The notes beneath the pieces were generated by a model that made no database searches, had not been told where the DNA came from, and worked only from the letters and a program-made list of their open reading frames with translations. The position numbers were made by a program, and so were the translations under genes. Below are positions 33,591 through 42,260 of a stretch of DNA of 64,000 nucleotides, in pieces. Each line of letters starts with the position of its first letter. Positions within the stretch are counted from its first letter, which is position 1. This stretch comes from an uncultured Prevotella sp. (GTDB lineage: Bacteria; Bacteroidota; Bacteroidia; Bacteroidales; Bacteroidaceae), in NCBI GenBank assembly GCA_902798285.1, contig CADBVZ010000005.1, positions 123,806 through 187,805 of the forward strand, given 5' to 3'.

Positions 33591-34342
33591 TGAGTGCATT
33601 CTCTCTAAAAGGAAAGACAATCCTGGTTACAGGCGCTTCTTCCGGAATAGGGAGAGGAATTGCTATTGAGTGCTCCAAGATGGGTGCTCAAATTATTCTT
33701 AATGGTCGTGATGAGAATCGACTGAATGAAACGCTTGGCATGATGGAAGGTGAAGGTCATCAGGTTTTGGTTGCAGATATCTCTAAGCAAGATGAGCTAG
33801 ACCGTATTGTAGCAGAGGTTCCTGTTCTTGATGGTTGTGTACTCTGTGCCGGTATTCCTCAGGTTTGCCCAGTCAAGCATTTCAAAAGAAACGATATTGA
33901 GGAGATCTTTAATGTCAATACGATTGCCCCGATGATGATCACATCAGGTCTCCTAAAGAAGAAAAAGATTCGTAAGGGTTCATCAATTGTGCTGATAGAG
34001 GCTATCGCAGGAGTTCTCGTTGGTAGTAAGGGCGATGTGTCTTACAATGCCTCTAAGGCTGCGTTGAATGGTTTCCTTAAAGGTTCTGCTTTGGAACTTG
34101 CCGGGCAAGGCATTCGTGTTAATGCCATTAATCCGGGACTTGTACCAACGAACATCCTGGCTTTGAACAACGAAAAGATGGGGGATAATCATCTCGAGGA
34201 AATGATGATGGATCGATATCCCTTGAAGAGATTTGGTAAGCCCGAAGATATTGCTTATGGAGCCATTTACCTGCTCTCTGATGCTTCGAGTTGGGTAACA
34301 GGTACGAACTTAGTTATTGATGGTGGTTATATTTTGAATTAA
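33587..34342 (+). CDS. Short-chain dehydrogenase, beta-ketoacyl-ACP-reductase-like
   Basis: A 251-residue Rossmann-fold reductase of the classical SDR family. LVTGASSGIGRGIA binds NADP(H). VLIEAIAGVLVGSKGDVSYNASKAAL shows YNASK (catalytic Tyr and Lys), but the catalytic serine, normally in the I(N/V)SS segment, is not obvious there. NPGLVPTNI and the C-terminal WVTGTNLVIDGGYILN are typical FabG-like ends. In context it would reduce a beta-ketoacyl bound to one of the flanking carriers. Two ATG codons in tandem mark the start. Confidence 0.85.
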   Translation: MMSAFSLKGKTILVTGASSGIGRGIAIECSKMGAQIILNGRDENRLNETLGMMEGEGHQVLVADISKQDELDRIVAEVPVLDGCVLCAGIPQVCPVKHFKRNDIEEIFNVNTIAPMMITSGLLKKKKIRKGSSIVLIEAIAGVLVGSKGDVSYNASKAALNGFLKGSALELAGQGIRVNAINPGLVPTNILALNNEKMGDNHLEEMMMDRYPLKRFGKPEDIAYGAIYLLSDASSWVTGTNLVIDGGYILN

Positions 34343-34348
34343 GATCAG

Positions 34349-34579
34349 ATGAAAGAGAAGATTATTGAGATTTTGGCAGATTTGCGTCCAGAGTTCGATT
34401 TTACGGAAGAGGGAATCGATTTTATCGAGGAAGGTATGCTTGACTCCTTCGATATCGTTAGTCTGGTGGACGAGATTGAGGAGAAGTTCAATGTGGCAAT
34501 CAGTGGTTCTGATGTTGTTCCTGAGAATTTCGCCAATGTAGATGCCATTTGTGAAACTATTGAAAGAAACAAGAAGTAA
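34349..34579 (+). CDS. Acyl carrier protein (second of two in the operon)
   Basis: A 76-residue carrier protein with EEGMLDSFDIVSLVDEIEEK, so DSF supplies the phosphopantetheine serine. Sequence around it differs from the first carrier. It lies between the reductase and the KASIII with gaps of 6 and 7 bases. Its position suggests it carries the product that the condensing enzyme extends or hands on. Confidence 0.87.
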   Translation: MKEKIIEILADLRPEFDFTEEGIDFIEEGMLDSFDIVSLVDEIEEKFNVAISGSDVVPENFANVDAICETIERNKK

Positions 34580-34586
34580 TTAAGTT

Positions 34587-35663
34587 ATGGTTGCATCATA
34601 TAACAATAAGACCATCTCCGCCATGTATAGCGTGCTTCCTACACGCGTCATCGAGTTCATGGACGAGGCATCAAACTATTCCTTCTCAGAATCCCAGATG
34701 AGAAAACTCCAGAAGGTAATGGGTTTTGGCTCACGTCGTGTGGCTCTTGAGGGCGAAACAGTGAGCGATTATGCTGTATATGGCATCCAGAAGATGCTTG
34801 AAGATGGTGTGTTCAGGGAGAGCGAGATTGGTGCTATCATTGTTACTACCACAACACCCGATCACTTCATTCCCCCCATCTCAAATATCGTTCAGGGTAA
34901 GTTTGACTTCGATGAGGATGTCGTATGTATAGATATCTCTCAAGGATGTTGTGGCTATACGGTAGGACTTACCTATGCCCTCATGACGCTGAACTCTCTA
35001 GGTGATAAGAAAGTTCTCCTGATATCGGGTGATGTCCTCTCGTCTAAGGTTTCCACTCGCGACAGAGCCAGCAGACCCATTACGGGTGATGCTACAACCA
35101 TCAGTGTGATTGAGAATACTAAGTCAGACAATAAGGTATATTGCTCTCTGAAAAACGACGGAAAGGATGCCTTTGCGGTTTATATTCCTGCTGGTGGTTC
35201 TCGTATGCCCATTACCCCTGAAACGACAAAGGAAGAAGAGGATGAGTTTGGTAACTGGCGTGGTAAGCAGCATCTGGTAATGCAGGGCGACTTGGTGTTC
35301 AATATCATTATCAACCAGGCTCCTGTCATGATGGAAGAGCTTTTGGAAAGATCTGGCGATAAGGTAGAAGATGTTGACTATTTCGTATGCCATCAGTCCA
35401 GCAGCTTCACGCTGAAGAAGCTGGCCCAGCGCATGGGTGTAACAGAGGAAAGAATGCCTCGTGACATTGTGCCAAAGTATGGAAACAGCAGTAGTGCTAC
35501 TATTCCAGTAACGATGTGCGAGCATTGCGATGAAATATTTGCTGACGGAAAGAAGAAGAAAATCATGTTCGCAGCTTTTGGTACAGGAATGTCGCTGGGA
35601 GCTGTACTGATGGATTTGGAGAAGCCCGTCTGCAAATTCGTAGACTATCCGCATAATAAGTAA
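34587..35663 (+). CDS. 3-oxoacyl-ACP synthase III-type condensing enzyme
   Basis: A 358-residue thiolase-fold enzyme of the KASIII family. DISQGCCGYTVGL holds the active-site cysteine, VCHQSSSFTLKKLAQRMG the histidine, and KYGNSSSATIPV the asparagine of the Cys-His-Asn triad. Compared with housekeeping FabH (HQAN motif) it reads HQSS and is about 40 residues longer, so it is a specialised branch. It would condense an acyl starter with malonyl-ACP. Its stop overlaps the MBL gene by one base (TAATG). Confidence 0.85.
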   Translation: MVASYNNKTISAMYSVLPTRVIEFMDEASNYSFSESQMRKLQKVMGFGSRRVALEGETVSDYAVYGIQKMLEDGVFRESEIGAIIVTTTTPDHFIPPISNIVQGKFDFDEDVVCIDISQGCCGYTVGLTYALMTLNSLGDKKVLLISGDVLSSKVSTRDRASRPITGDATTISVIENTKSDNKVYCSLKNDGKDAFAVYIPAGGSRMPITPETTKEEEDEFGNWRGKQHLVMQGDLVFNIIINQAPVMMEELLERSGDKVEDVDYFVCHQSSSFTLKKLAQRMGVTEERMPRDIVPKYGNSSSATIPVTMCEHCDEIFADGKKKKIMFAAFGTGMSLGAVLMDLEKPVCKFVDYPHNK

Positions 35664-36307
35664 TGGTTATTTGCGAGAGGTTTGTTAATTCGAGGTTTAC
35701 GTCCAATACCTATATCATCGCTTGTTCTGAGCACGATAACGTTTGGATTGTAGATCCAGGTGATACAGAAGTTGTTTTCGAGTGGATGCAGAATCACTCG
35801 AAAACAATTGTTTCTGGCATTATCCTGACGCATGGACACTTCGACCATATATATGGAATCAACAATCTCTTGTCTCGTTTCCCCTCATGCCCAGTTTATG
35901 TTGCCAATGCTTTTGGAAAGGAAGTACTCTCCGATCCTAAGAAGAACGGATCGAAGTATACGGAGGAGGGGCCAATCGCGATAAATAAGGACGCATCAAT
36001 TGATATCTACCCTCAGGAAATGGAATTGTGGGAAGGCGTTCCTTTGAAAGTGCATTATACTCCAGGTCATTCCGATGATTCCGTATGCTTACAGGTTGAG
36101 GGTATGCTGTTTACTGGCGATACGCTTATCAAGGACATGAGAACTGTAACGAAACTTAAGACGGGGTCCAGAGAAAAACTAAGAGAATCCCTTGACGTCT
36201 TGGCGTCCTTGAAAGGACACGGACTTATGGTTTATCCTGGGCACGAGGAGTTGTTCGAGCTTGATTCATACGATCTCGATAATTCTTGGCGTATGCCAGC
36301 GATTTAA
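35663..36307 (+). CDS. Metallo-beta-lactamase-fold hydrolase
   Basis: A 214-residue MBL-fold protein. LTHGHFDHIYG is the HxHxDH metal motif; TPGHSDDSVCL, FTGDTLIKDM and VYPGHEE add the remaining ligands. It belongs to the glyoxalase-II-like branch acting on thioesters. As the last gene of the FabD-ACP-SDR-ACP-KASIII operon it may release the acyl product from the carrier or proofread wrongly loaded carriers. That role is inferred from context only. Confidence 0.85.
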   Translation: MVICERFVNSRFTSNTYIIACSEHDNVWIVDPGDTEVVFEWMQNHSKTIVSGIILTHGHFDHIYGINNLLSRFPSCPVYVANAFGKEVLSDPKKNGSKYTEEGPIAINKDASIDIYPQEMELWEGVPLKVHYTPGHSDDSVCLQVEGMLFTGDTLIKDMRTVTKLKTGSREKLRESLDVLASLKGHGLMVYPGHEELFELDSYDLDNSWRMPAI

Positions 36308-36315
36308 GCCCTGAG

Positions 36316-36397
36316 ACTTTAGTCGGAGTAAACCCGGACTTTACTCCGACTAAAGTGGAGGTTTACTCCGAGTAAAGTCCCAGTTTGCTCCGAGCAT
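36316..36397. repeat. 22-base-period palindromic repeat block, four units
   Basis: Units start at 36316, 36338, 36360 and 36382, exactly 22 bases apart, with cores such as ACTTTACTCCGACTAAAGT and GTTTACTCCGAGTAAAG. The last unit ends CGAGCAT, as in the 10.3 kb block. It fills most of the gap between the acyl-operon and the next gene. Confidence 0.8.
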
Positions 36398-36438
36398 AAA
36401 AAACACCAGAAACTTTTGGCTATTCCGTGAAATCTATG

Positions 36439-36446
36439 TACCTTTG
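36439..36446 (+). promoter_or_regulatory. Promoter -7 box next to a probable leaderless start
   Basis: TACCTTTGC ends only six bases before the ATG at 36453. If this box is used, the mRNA would start within a few bases of the start codon. Confidence 0.6.
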
Positions 36447-36452
36447 CAGCTG

Positions 36453-37904
36453 ATGGAAAACGAAGTTCGAAAAAGTGATTACCCTCTCCTACACCTTCCT
36501 AAGTCGGGAACGGTGCTTTACCCCTTCCGCAGATTGGTAGCAGGGAGTTCTAATCGTATTGCTAAGGCCTTTGTGCTGAGACTTAGAGAGTGGTTGCCAG
36601 AGGAGGTTCAAGTGCTCGATGATGTGTGGGTGAATCTCTCCGAGCAATTGCCACCCTTGAAGGTGGAGATTGCCCTCTTGATGACTGAAAGGCCTGATTT
36701 CCGTATTGATGTGGAGATCGATGTGCCCTATGACACGAATCTTAAGCCCGTACATTATAAGAATTGTGGCGATGATTATCGCGATGCCCTGATGAGTCGA
36801 CACGGTTGGACGGTGGTACGTTTTGCTGGCCAGCAATTGCTCAGCGATCCCAGGACTTGTGCTGATTTTCTGATGAATCTCGGCGACGCTTCGAAGCTGA
36901 GTGAGCAAAGCAAGTGGACAAGGTCAGAAGCACTGAAAATGGCCTCTCAGGAGCTTACGGGATCAGCTTCCACAGGTTTTCCAGAAGAGCCTATTGGCCC
37001 TCAACCCTTGATGGCTTTTACGGAAGAAGAATGTAGATGCAAGTCGTTGGTAGAACCATTTCCGAAGACGGTAGAGATGCAACAGAAGATGGCTGGTTTT
37101 ACGGATGCAGGACGATATGCCCAGGATGCAGAAATCGATTTCGAGCCTGAGGAACATGTGTATCTTTTTCAGGGTCGTGAACGATTGTTACCCGTGAGTT
37201 CACTGATAGCATGGTTCTTCAATGAGTTCGATGCCCTCAGTGTGGCAGAGAACCAATGGAAGTATAAGGGTATTCCCATGGAAGAGTCGCTCGATTGTTG
37301 GGAGAAGTCTGGACGTATGGCTAGCGAGGTGGGCACATTTATGCATGCCCAGACGGAGAACTATTTCCGCGATGGTAGTTTTGAGACCCTATGCCCCTTC
37401 TGTTTTAAAGGTAAGACAGAGATGGTGAATCTGGAGCGCGAGCGCCAGCATTTCCTTCATTTCATCGAGGATTACAGGATTCATCCCTATCGTCAGGAGT
37501 GGCCCGTATACGACAAGGAACTGAACATTGCTGGCACTATCGATCTAATTTGTAAAGAATCCGATGGGGAGTTTGTTATCTACGACTGGAAGCGGAGCAC
37601 GAAGGTGGTGAATGCCCAAGGACAACCCATCGTAGAGGCTTTCGGGGGCAGGATGAGTAAGGGAGGCATCACCCTGCCAGATACCATTTTCTATCATTAT
37701 TGCCTTCAGCAGAACCTCTATCGCTATATGCTGGAAGAGCATTATGGCATTCGAATAAAAGCGATGAATCTGGTGGTGCTCCATCCAGATTATCCCACCT
37801 ACTTTGTAGCCTCAGTACCTAAGATGGATGAAGTAATTCAGCAAGTCGTATCTATCTGCAAGATGAAGGACTTGGGTCATCAATTGTTGCATAATTATAA
37901 ATAA
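36453..37904 (+). CDS. Protein with two PD-(D/E)XK-like nuclease domains
   Basis: A 483-residue protein. Its first half (about residues 60-150) has FRIDVEIDVPYD and RDALMSRHGWTVVRFAGQQLL, resembling the DUF559/Vsr-like endonuclease fold. The second half (about 290-440) shows FMHAQTENYFRDG, LNIAGTIDLI, FVIYDWKRSTK and a QQNLYRYML helix, the pattern of RecB-like PD-(D/E)XK nucleases. I know of similar Bacteroidales proteins only as nuclease-family proteins. No helicase, methylase or cas gene is next to it, so it is not clearly part of a defence system. Start chosen at the first ATG after the promoter box. Confidence 0.72.
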   Translation: MENEVRKSDYPLLHLPKSGTVLYPFRRLVAGSSNRIAKAFVLRLREWLPEEVQVLDDVWVNLSEQLPPLKVEIALLMTERPDFRIDVEIDVPYDTNLKPVHYKNCGDDYRDALMSRHGWTVVRFAGQQLLSDPRTCADFLMNLGDASKLSEQSKWTRSEALKMASQELTGSASTGFPEEPIGPQPLMAFTEEECRCKSLVEPFPKTVEMQQKMAGFTDAGRYAQDAEIDFEPEEHVYLFQGRERLLPVSSLIAWFFNEFDALSVAENQWKYKGIPMEESLDCWEKSGRMASEVGTFMHAQTENYFRDGSFETLCPFCFKGKTEMVNLERERQHFLHFIEDYRIHPYRQEWPVYDKELNIAGTIDLICKESDGEFVIYDWKRSTKVVNAQGQPIVEAFGGRMSKGGITLPDTIFYHYCLQQNLYRYMLEEHYGIRIKAMNLVVLHPDYPTYFVASVPKMDEVIQQVVSICKMKDLGHQLLHNYK

Positions 37905-37916
37905 TGTATAAATGGT

Positions 37917-37946
37917 TTGCGTTTCGCGAATAATTATTTAACTTTG
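37917..37946 (+). promoter_or_regulatory. Bacteroidetes promoter for the corrinoid-uptake operon
   Basis: TTG at 37917-37919 and TAACTTTG at 37939-37946 have a 19-base spacer, the consensus layout. The ATG at 37956 follows closely. Confidence 0.8.
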
Positions 37947-37955
37947 CACCTTGAT

Positions 37956-39956
37956 ATGATACCAAGCAGGCTGATATTAATTGGGGTAATGTCCCTTTGG
38001 TTGTCGACAACGGCTCAGGGGCAGGTTCGTAATGATACTGTTACGGACAGAACCCATCAGCTTCGTGAGGTAACTATTACCGAAAGCCGTCGCCAGCATG
38101 AGGCAAAGAGTACAGCTCCCCTTCATATCATTGATCGCGAACAGATGCTGACGCTTGGCGTTACTGATGTGGCTGATGCCTTGCATCGTATTCCGGGAGT
38201 AACCCTTCGCGACTATGGTGGTGCTGGAGGCCTGAAAACGGTCTCCGTAAGAGGCTTTGGAGCCAAGCATACAGGAGTTAGTTACGATGGTGTAATGTTG
38301 AGCGATTGCCAGAGTGGTGAAATCGATCTTTCGCGTTACTCCCTCGATAATGTGGAACAACTATCGCTTGTTGTTGGCGACAACGATGATATCTTTATTC
38401 CTGCTCGTAATGCCTCAGCTTCTGCCGTTCTGAATATCCAGACCATTGGTATGCCAACGGAAGATACGGATCCGCATCTTACTGCCCAACTGAAGGTAGG
38501 TTCTTTTGGTTATGCGAGTCCTTTCCTGCGTTATATGCAGAATCTCTCGGATAAGTTTGCTTTCTCTGCGCTTGGTGAGTATACTTATGCCGAGAATGAC
38601 TATCCTTACGAGATACAGAATGGATCGAAAGTTGTGAAGGATAGACGGACGAATAGCAGAATGAATACGGGTCATGGAGAGTTGAATTTTGTATGGCGAG
38701 CCAATTCTCATAACAGTTTGAGTGGTAAGGTGTATTACTATGATAACGATCGCCAGTTGCCTGGGCAGGTCCACTACTATACAAATGTAAATAAAGAAAC
38801 ACTCCATGATCAGAACTTCTTCTCACAATTACAGTATTTGTCGCAATATGGAGATAGTTGGTCGCTGAAGTGTTTGGCTAAGTATAATTGGAATGCTTCA
38901 GTTTATCAAGATCCACTTATGCCAAATTGTGTAAACGATGCAAGTTATTGGCAACGAGAGGCTTACGCATCGGCTGCTGTGCTCTATGCTCTCTCAGAGC
39001 AATGGGCTTTCGATTATTCTGCTGACTATAGTTTCAACAATCTGAATAGTTCGGCTTCGCGAACGATTGATAGTCGTCCATATCGTCATACCATCTTGCA
39101 ATCTGCTACAGCCAAGTATCGCAATAACAGATTGACGGCCTTGGCGCGTTTGCTCTATTCGCTTTATCTGAATGATGCCAAGGATGGTGCTTCAGCCCAA
39201 AACATGCGTAGACTTTCGCCATCGATATCGCTTTCGTATAAGTTGTTGGAAGACGATGATTTGTTTATTCGTGCATCATACAAGAATATCTTCCGTGCTC
39301 CAACTTTCAATGAGAGTTACTACTTTCATTATGGAAGTACAGATCTGTTGCCAGAGAGTACAGATCAGATCAATTTAGGAGCAACTTGGAATGTCTCCTC
39401 TTCCTCTGTTAATCTCAAATGTACTCTCGATGGTTATTATAACCATGTAAAGGATATGATTGTGGCTGTGCCTTATAATATGTTTATTTGGACTTGTATC
39501 AATGTAGGCAAGGTAGAGGTTTTGGGAGCGGATATAACGATGGATGGTAATTGTTGCGTTAGCGAAAGTCATCGTCTGTTGTTCTCAGGTAGTTACAGTT
39601 ATCAGCAAGCTGAAAATCGCACAAACCCAGAATCTCCTTATTATTGCTATCAGATAGCCTATATTCCCAAGCATTCAGGAAGTATAGCTTTGGGGTGGGA
39701 AAATCCCTGGATAAACCTCTCTCTGCATGGTTCAGGTGTAAGTAGTCGTTGGGCTAATAATCAGCATTACGAAAGTACCGACATCGAGGGTTATTGGGAT
39801 ATGGGATTCACTGCTTATCGCACTTTTCAGTGGGGTGAGCAGATACTTGAGGCTCGTTTAGATATAAAGAATCTGTTCAATGAACAATACGAAATAGTCC
39901 GCTTCTATCCAATGCCAGGAAGGAGTTGGCAGGTATCAGTGAAGTATCAACTTTAA
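37956..39956 (+). CDS. btuB: TonB-dependent outer-membrane receptor, BtuB-like
   Basis: A 666-residue TonB-dependent transporter. The signal peptide runs to about residue 22 (LWLSTTAQGQ). The TonB box region is LREVTITES, the plug domain spans about 45-160 with IPGVTLRDYGGAGGLKTVSVRG, and a beta barrel follows, ending in the aromatic/hydrophobic strand WQVSVKYQL. It lacks the carboxypeptidase-like N-terminal domain of SusC. The next two genes encode a BtuG-like beta-propeller lipoprotein and a BtuF-like binding protein, so vitamin B12 or another corrinoid is the likely cargo. The substrate call is from context. Confidence 0.8.
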   Translation: MIPSRLILIGVMSLWLSTTAQGQVRNDTVTDRTHQLREVTITESRRQHEAKSTAPLHIIDREQMLTLGVTDVADALHRIPGVTLRDYGGAGGLKTVSVRGFGAKHTGVSYDGVMLSDCQSGEIDLSRYSLDNVEQLSLVVGDNDDIFIPARNASASAVLNIQTIGMPTEDTDPHLTAQLKVGSFGYASPFLRYMQNLSDKFAFSALGEYTYAENDYPYEIQNGSKVVKDRRTNSRMNTGHGELNFVWRANSHNSLSGKVYYYDNDRQLPGQVHYYTNVNKETLHDQNFFSQLQYLSQYGDSWSLKCLAKYNWNASVYQDPLMPNCVNDASYWQREAYASAAVLYALSEQWAFDYSADYSFNNLNSSASRTIDSRPYRHTILQSATAKYRNNRLTALARLLYSLYLNDAKDGASAQNMRRLSPSISLSYKLLEDDDLFIRASYKNIFRAPTFNESYYFHYGSTDLLPESTDQINLGATWNVSSSSVNLKCTLDGYYNHVKDMIVAVPYNMFIWTCINVGKVEVLGADITMDGNCCVSESHRLLFSGSYSYQQAENRTNPESPYYCYQIAYIPKHSGSIALGWENPWINLSLHGSGVSSRWANNQHYESTDIEGYWDMGFTAYRTFQWGEQILEARLDIKNLFNEQYEIVRFYPMPGRSWQVSVKYQL

Positions 39957-39983
39957 AAATGTCAAACATAAATGATTAACAAC

Positions 39984-41147
39984 ATGAAGAAGTTTCTTTT
40001 AAGTTTTGCCGTGATGCTGATGGGTTCCACCCTCCTCACGGGTTGTCTGGAAAGTGACAATGACAACAACACCCCAACTGAATATGTCGTCACCAAGGGT
40101 GTGCTGGTTATCAACAATGGAAATTACTACAATGGTATTGACGGAAGTCTGACCTTCCTTGAATTCGGAACTAATTCAATTACTGCTCAGCAGAATGTGT
40201 ACCATAATGCCAATGGCGAATGGCTCGGTGGTACACCAAACGATGTGATGGCCTATGGCGATAAAATCTACATCACTGGTTCTGACGAGAATACCGTGTT
40301 CGTGCTGAATGCCAAGACCTTCAAGCAGATTGAGAAGATCAATACGGTGCAGGAGATGGGCTCAACAGAGGGCGTGAGTCCCCGTGCCCTTGAGGCCTAT
40401 GGCGGCAAGGTGTATGTTTCGACCTATGGCGGCTATGTGGCCGTGATCGATACGGGTTCGGTGAGCGTGCCCCCTCACTACCTGAACAGCTATAAGGTGG
40501 GTTCTGCTCCTGAAGGCATGGCCATTGGCGGCACAACCGATGCCGACGTGGCGCTCTATGTGGCTAACAGCGACTATGGCTATGGCAACGGCTCGATCTC
40601 GAAGATCAGCCTGGCTAACGGTTCAGTTACGGAGATCAAGAACGACAAGATCCACAATCCGCAACAGCTGGCTGTGGCTGGCGACGTGATCTATGTGCTG
40701 GACTGGGGCTACTATGATGAGAACTGGATGCAGAAGGACGCTGGTGTCTATATGATCAATGGAAGTATCGTTTCTAAGGTGGTGCCCGATGCCACGGGTA
40801 TGGCTGCTTCAGGTCAGTCGATTATTACCTATAATTATCCATATGGTAGTTCTAAGCCCACTTATAGCATATATAATATTGTCTATGGCTCTTTGAGTAA
40901 TTTCACTTTAAGTGGTGGTAATTCTATTGAAAGTCCTTGTGCCATCAACATCGATCCTAATACTGGCTTTATATATCTTGCCTCAAGAGTGATAGACCCT
41001 GATACAGGTTATCCAAGCTACACAATGCCAGGTTTTATAAATATTTATAATGGTAATGGTCAGTTTGTTGCAGAAACTTCTTATGCTACAGGCGTTGAGC
41101 CCCATGCCATAGCTTTTACTTATGGTGTTGCCAAGATACATTATTAA
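39984..41147 (+). CDS. btuG: BtuG-like surface corrinoid-binding lipoprotein (beta propeller)
   Basis: A 387-residue lipoprotein; the signal peptide ends GSTLLTGC. Repeated blades such as DKIYITGSDENTVFVLNA, GKVYVSTYGGYVAVIDTG and VALYVANSDYGYGNGSIS make a YncE/DUF5074-type beta propeller. BtuG, known from Bacteroides thetaiotaomicron, captures B12 with extreme affinity and docks on BtuB; the gene order here is the same. An ATG at 39972 adds four residues and is possible. Base composition changes sharply inside the gene: 60-base blocks at 40381-40500 have about 58-60% G+C, those at 40861-41100 about 30-35%. Confidence 0.78.
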   Translation: MKKFLLSFAVMLMGSTLLTGCLESDNDNNTPTEYVVTKGVLVINNGNYYNGIDGSLTFLEFGTNSITAQQNVYHNANGEWLGGTPNDVMAYGDKIYITGSDENTVFVLNAKTFKQIEKINTVQEMGSTEGVSPRALEAYGGKVYVSTYGGYVAVIDTGSVSVPPHYLNSYKVGSAPEGMAIGGTTDADVALYVANSDYGYGNGSISKISLANGSVTEIKNDKIHNPQQLAVAGDVIYVLDWGYYDENWMQKDAGVYMINGSIVSKVVPDATGMAASGQSIITYNYPYGSSKPTYSIYNIVYGSLSNFTLSGGNSIESPCAINIDPNTGFIYLASRVIDPDTGYPSYTMPGFINIYNGNGQFVAETSYATGVEPHAIAFTYGVAKIHY

Positions 41148-42260
41148 ATGAAGCAAATATTTGGACTCTTCATTCTATTGACGTTGTTTTCCTGCAACGG
41201 GCGTATGGCCCGTTTGCAGGGAGACGGCGACAGTATTTTTTTTAAATATGCCACACTCCCTTCAATAGTAGAGTATGATGGTTTTACCGTTGTTACCATA
41301 GCTAATCCGTGGAAGGATGGCAAGGCACTTCACACCTATGTGCTTGTTCCTCGCGAAAAGGAGTTGCCAGTTCACTTGCCAAAGGGGACCGTTATCCGTA
41401 CACCTTTGCAGAAGGCTGTGGTCTTTACCACTGTGCATAGCTCTTTACTGATGAATCTTGGTTGTCGGGATAAGATAGCTGGTGTGGCGGATCTTAAGTA
41501 TATCAAGATTCCTTGGATCCAGAAGCAGGTAAAGGCTGGACATATTGTGGATTGTGGTGATGGAATGAGTCCTGTAATAGAAAAGATTATCGACCTTAAA
41601 CCTGATGCAATCCTGCTTTCTCCTTTTGAGAACAGTGGTGGATATGGTAAATTGGAGGATATAGATATTCCGCTTGTTGAATGTGCGGAATATATGGAAG
41701 TATCGCCTCTGGCCCGAGCAGAATGGATGCGTTTTTATGGCTTACTCTTTGGTTGTCAGAAGAAGGCCGACAAACTATTCTCAGAGGTAGATAAGAATTA
41801 TAATAATTTGAAACAATTAGCCAAAGAGGCAGGTAAGGGGCGCTCCTTGATGATAGATAAACAGGTGGGTTCTGTTTGGTATGTTCCTGGCGGAAGAAGC
41901 ACAATCGGACAGATGATTATGGATGCTTGCGGACAATATCCATGGGCTTATGACGAGCATAGTGGTTCTCTCTCACTACCTTTTGAAACGGTTCTGGAAG
42001 AAGCCTTTGATGCAGAGGTATGGATGCTCCGTTATGATAGTGAAAAACCAATGACACCTGAATTGCTTTTATCAGAACAAGAAGGTTATGATCAGTTCCG
42101 TGCCTTTCAGACGGGAGAGGTTTATGGTTGCAATGTGCGCAACACGCTATTCTACGAAGAATCGCCCTTCCGGCCTGATTGGCTTCTGGGCGATTTTATA
42201 CAGATTCTCCACCCTGGCATTAAGGGTGTCAAACCGCTTCGGTATTATAAGAAGTTATAA
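41148..42260 (+). CDS. btuF: ABC-transporter substrate-binding lipoprotein, BtuF-like
   Basis: A 370-residue lipoprotein (lipobox ends LLTLFSC) of the class III periplasmic binding-protein fold used for corrinoids, haem and siderophores. VVFTTVHSSLLMNLGCRDKI, GDGMSPVIEKIIDLKPDAIL and a long connecting helix around residues 190-225 fit that fold. It starts directly after the btuG stop. It would pass the corrinoid to an ABC importer; the likely ATPase is at 30465, but the permease is not in the window. Its 3' end overlaps the opposing gene by six bases. Confidence 0.78.
   Translation: MKQIFGLFILLTLFSCNGRMARLQGDGDSIFFKYATLPSIVEYDGFTVVTIANPWKDGKALHTYVLVPREKELPVHLPKGTVIRTPLQKAVVFTTVHSSLLMNLGCRDKIAGVADLKYIKIPWIQKQVKAGHIVDCGDGMSPVIEKIIDLKPDAILLSPFENSGGYGKLEDIDIPLVECAEYMEVSPLARAEWMRFYGLLFGCQKKADKLFSEVDKNYNNLKQLAKEAGKGRSLMIDKQVGSVWYVPGGRSTIGQMIMDACGQYPWAYDEHSGSLSLPFETVLEEAFDAEVWMLRYDSEKPMTPELLLSEQEGYDQFRAFQTGEVYGCNVRNTLFYEESPFRPDWLLGDFIQILHPGIKGVKPLRYYKKL

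Noticed and set aside
36453-37904. Restriction or Cas4-like defence gene
   Set aside because: No methylase, helicase, cas or toxin-like partner is adjacent, and the cysteines of Cas4 are not present in the expected arrangement.
37905-37955. Cobalamin riboswitch before btuB
   Set aside because: About 50 bases, mostly promoter, are available; a cobalamin riboswitch needs roughly 200.
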